Positions 6,166 through 6,196 of a DNA stretch of 6,196 nucleotides are shown piece by piece. The DNA is from Acidobacteriota bacterium (GTDB lineage: Bacteria; Acidobacteriota; Terriglobia; Terriglobales; Acidobacteriaceae), in contig JAJZFR010000141.1 of NCBI GenBank assembly GCA_021805265.1, positions 1 to 6,196 on the forward strand, read 5' to 3'. The stretch's first letter is position 1. Every line of letters starts with the position of its first letter. Under the pieces are notes generated by a model. The model was not told where the DNA came from. It did not search any database and saw only the letters and a program-made list of their open reading frames with translations. Made by a program: the position numbers and the translations under genes.

Positions 6166-6196
6166 GCGACGGTTGGCGACGCTCTACAACCGCATA

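Noticed and set aside
6165..6180. GGCGAC repeated twice at ten-base spacing near the window end
   Set aside because: Two copies of a six-base GC-rich word are expected by chance here and the window ends soon after, so no structure can be judged.

Overview
The window is GC-rich (roughly 60% by eye), densely coded bacterial DNA. Gene content and protein style suggest an Acidobacteriota (Terriglobia-like) chromosome: an ExbD of the 'SDINVTPLIDV' type apparently preceded by another gene end, a TPR lipoprotein next to it, and a Tat-exported amidase of the 'SETLGSI' type. This assignment rests on recalled family resemblance, not on a search.

Layout. Positions 1-27 probably hold the last codons of an upstream gene. 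An ExbD/TolR-like energy-transduction protein (83-517) follows, then a 183-bp gap with a hairpin just after its stop, then a TPR lipoprotein (701-1537). A strong intrinsic terminator (1559-1591) closes this first unit. A second unit on the same strand holds a large amidase with a twin-arginine signal (1702-3567) and, 3 bp later, an oligopeptide/nickel-type ABC ATPase starting at GTG (3571-4350). A 277-bp convergent gap without an obvious gene separates it from gcvT on the minus strand (4628-5761), the aminomethyltransferase (T-protein) of the glycine cleavage system. A 206-bp divergent gap, with a possible gcvT promoter, leads to a 65-residue two-helix membrane protein of unknown function on the plus strand (5968-6165).

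How the genes may work together. ExbD would use proton-motive force with an ExbB partner outside the window, and the neighbouring TPR lipoprotein may belong to the same envelope process (inference from proximity). The amidase would act outside the cytoplasm; the tightly coupled ABC ATPase suggests import of a small amide or peptide, but no permease or binding protein lies in the window. gcvT is housekeeping one-carbon metabolism and seems unrelated to its neighbours.

I see no phage, insertion sequence, CRISPR array, tRNA or rRNA, and nothing I can defend as a wholly new system. The most worthwhile observation is the tightly linked pair of exported amidase and lone ABC ATPase.
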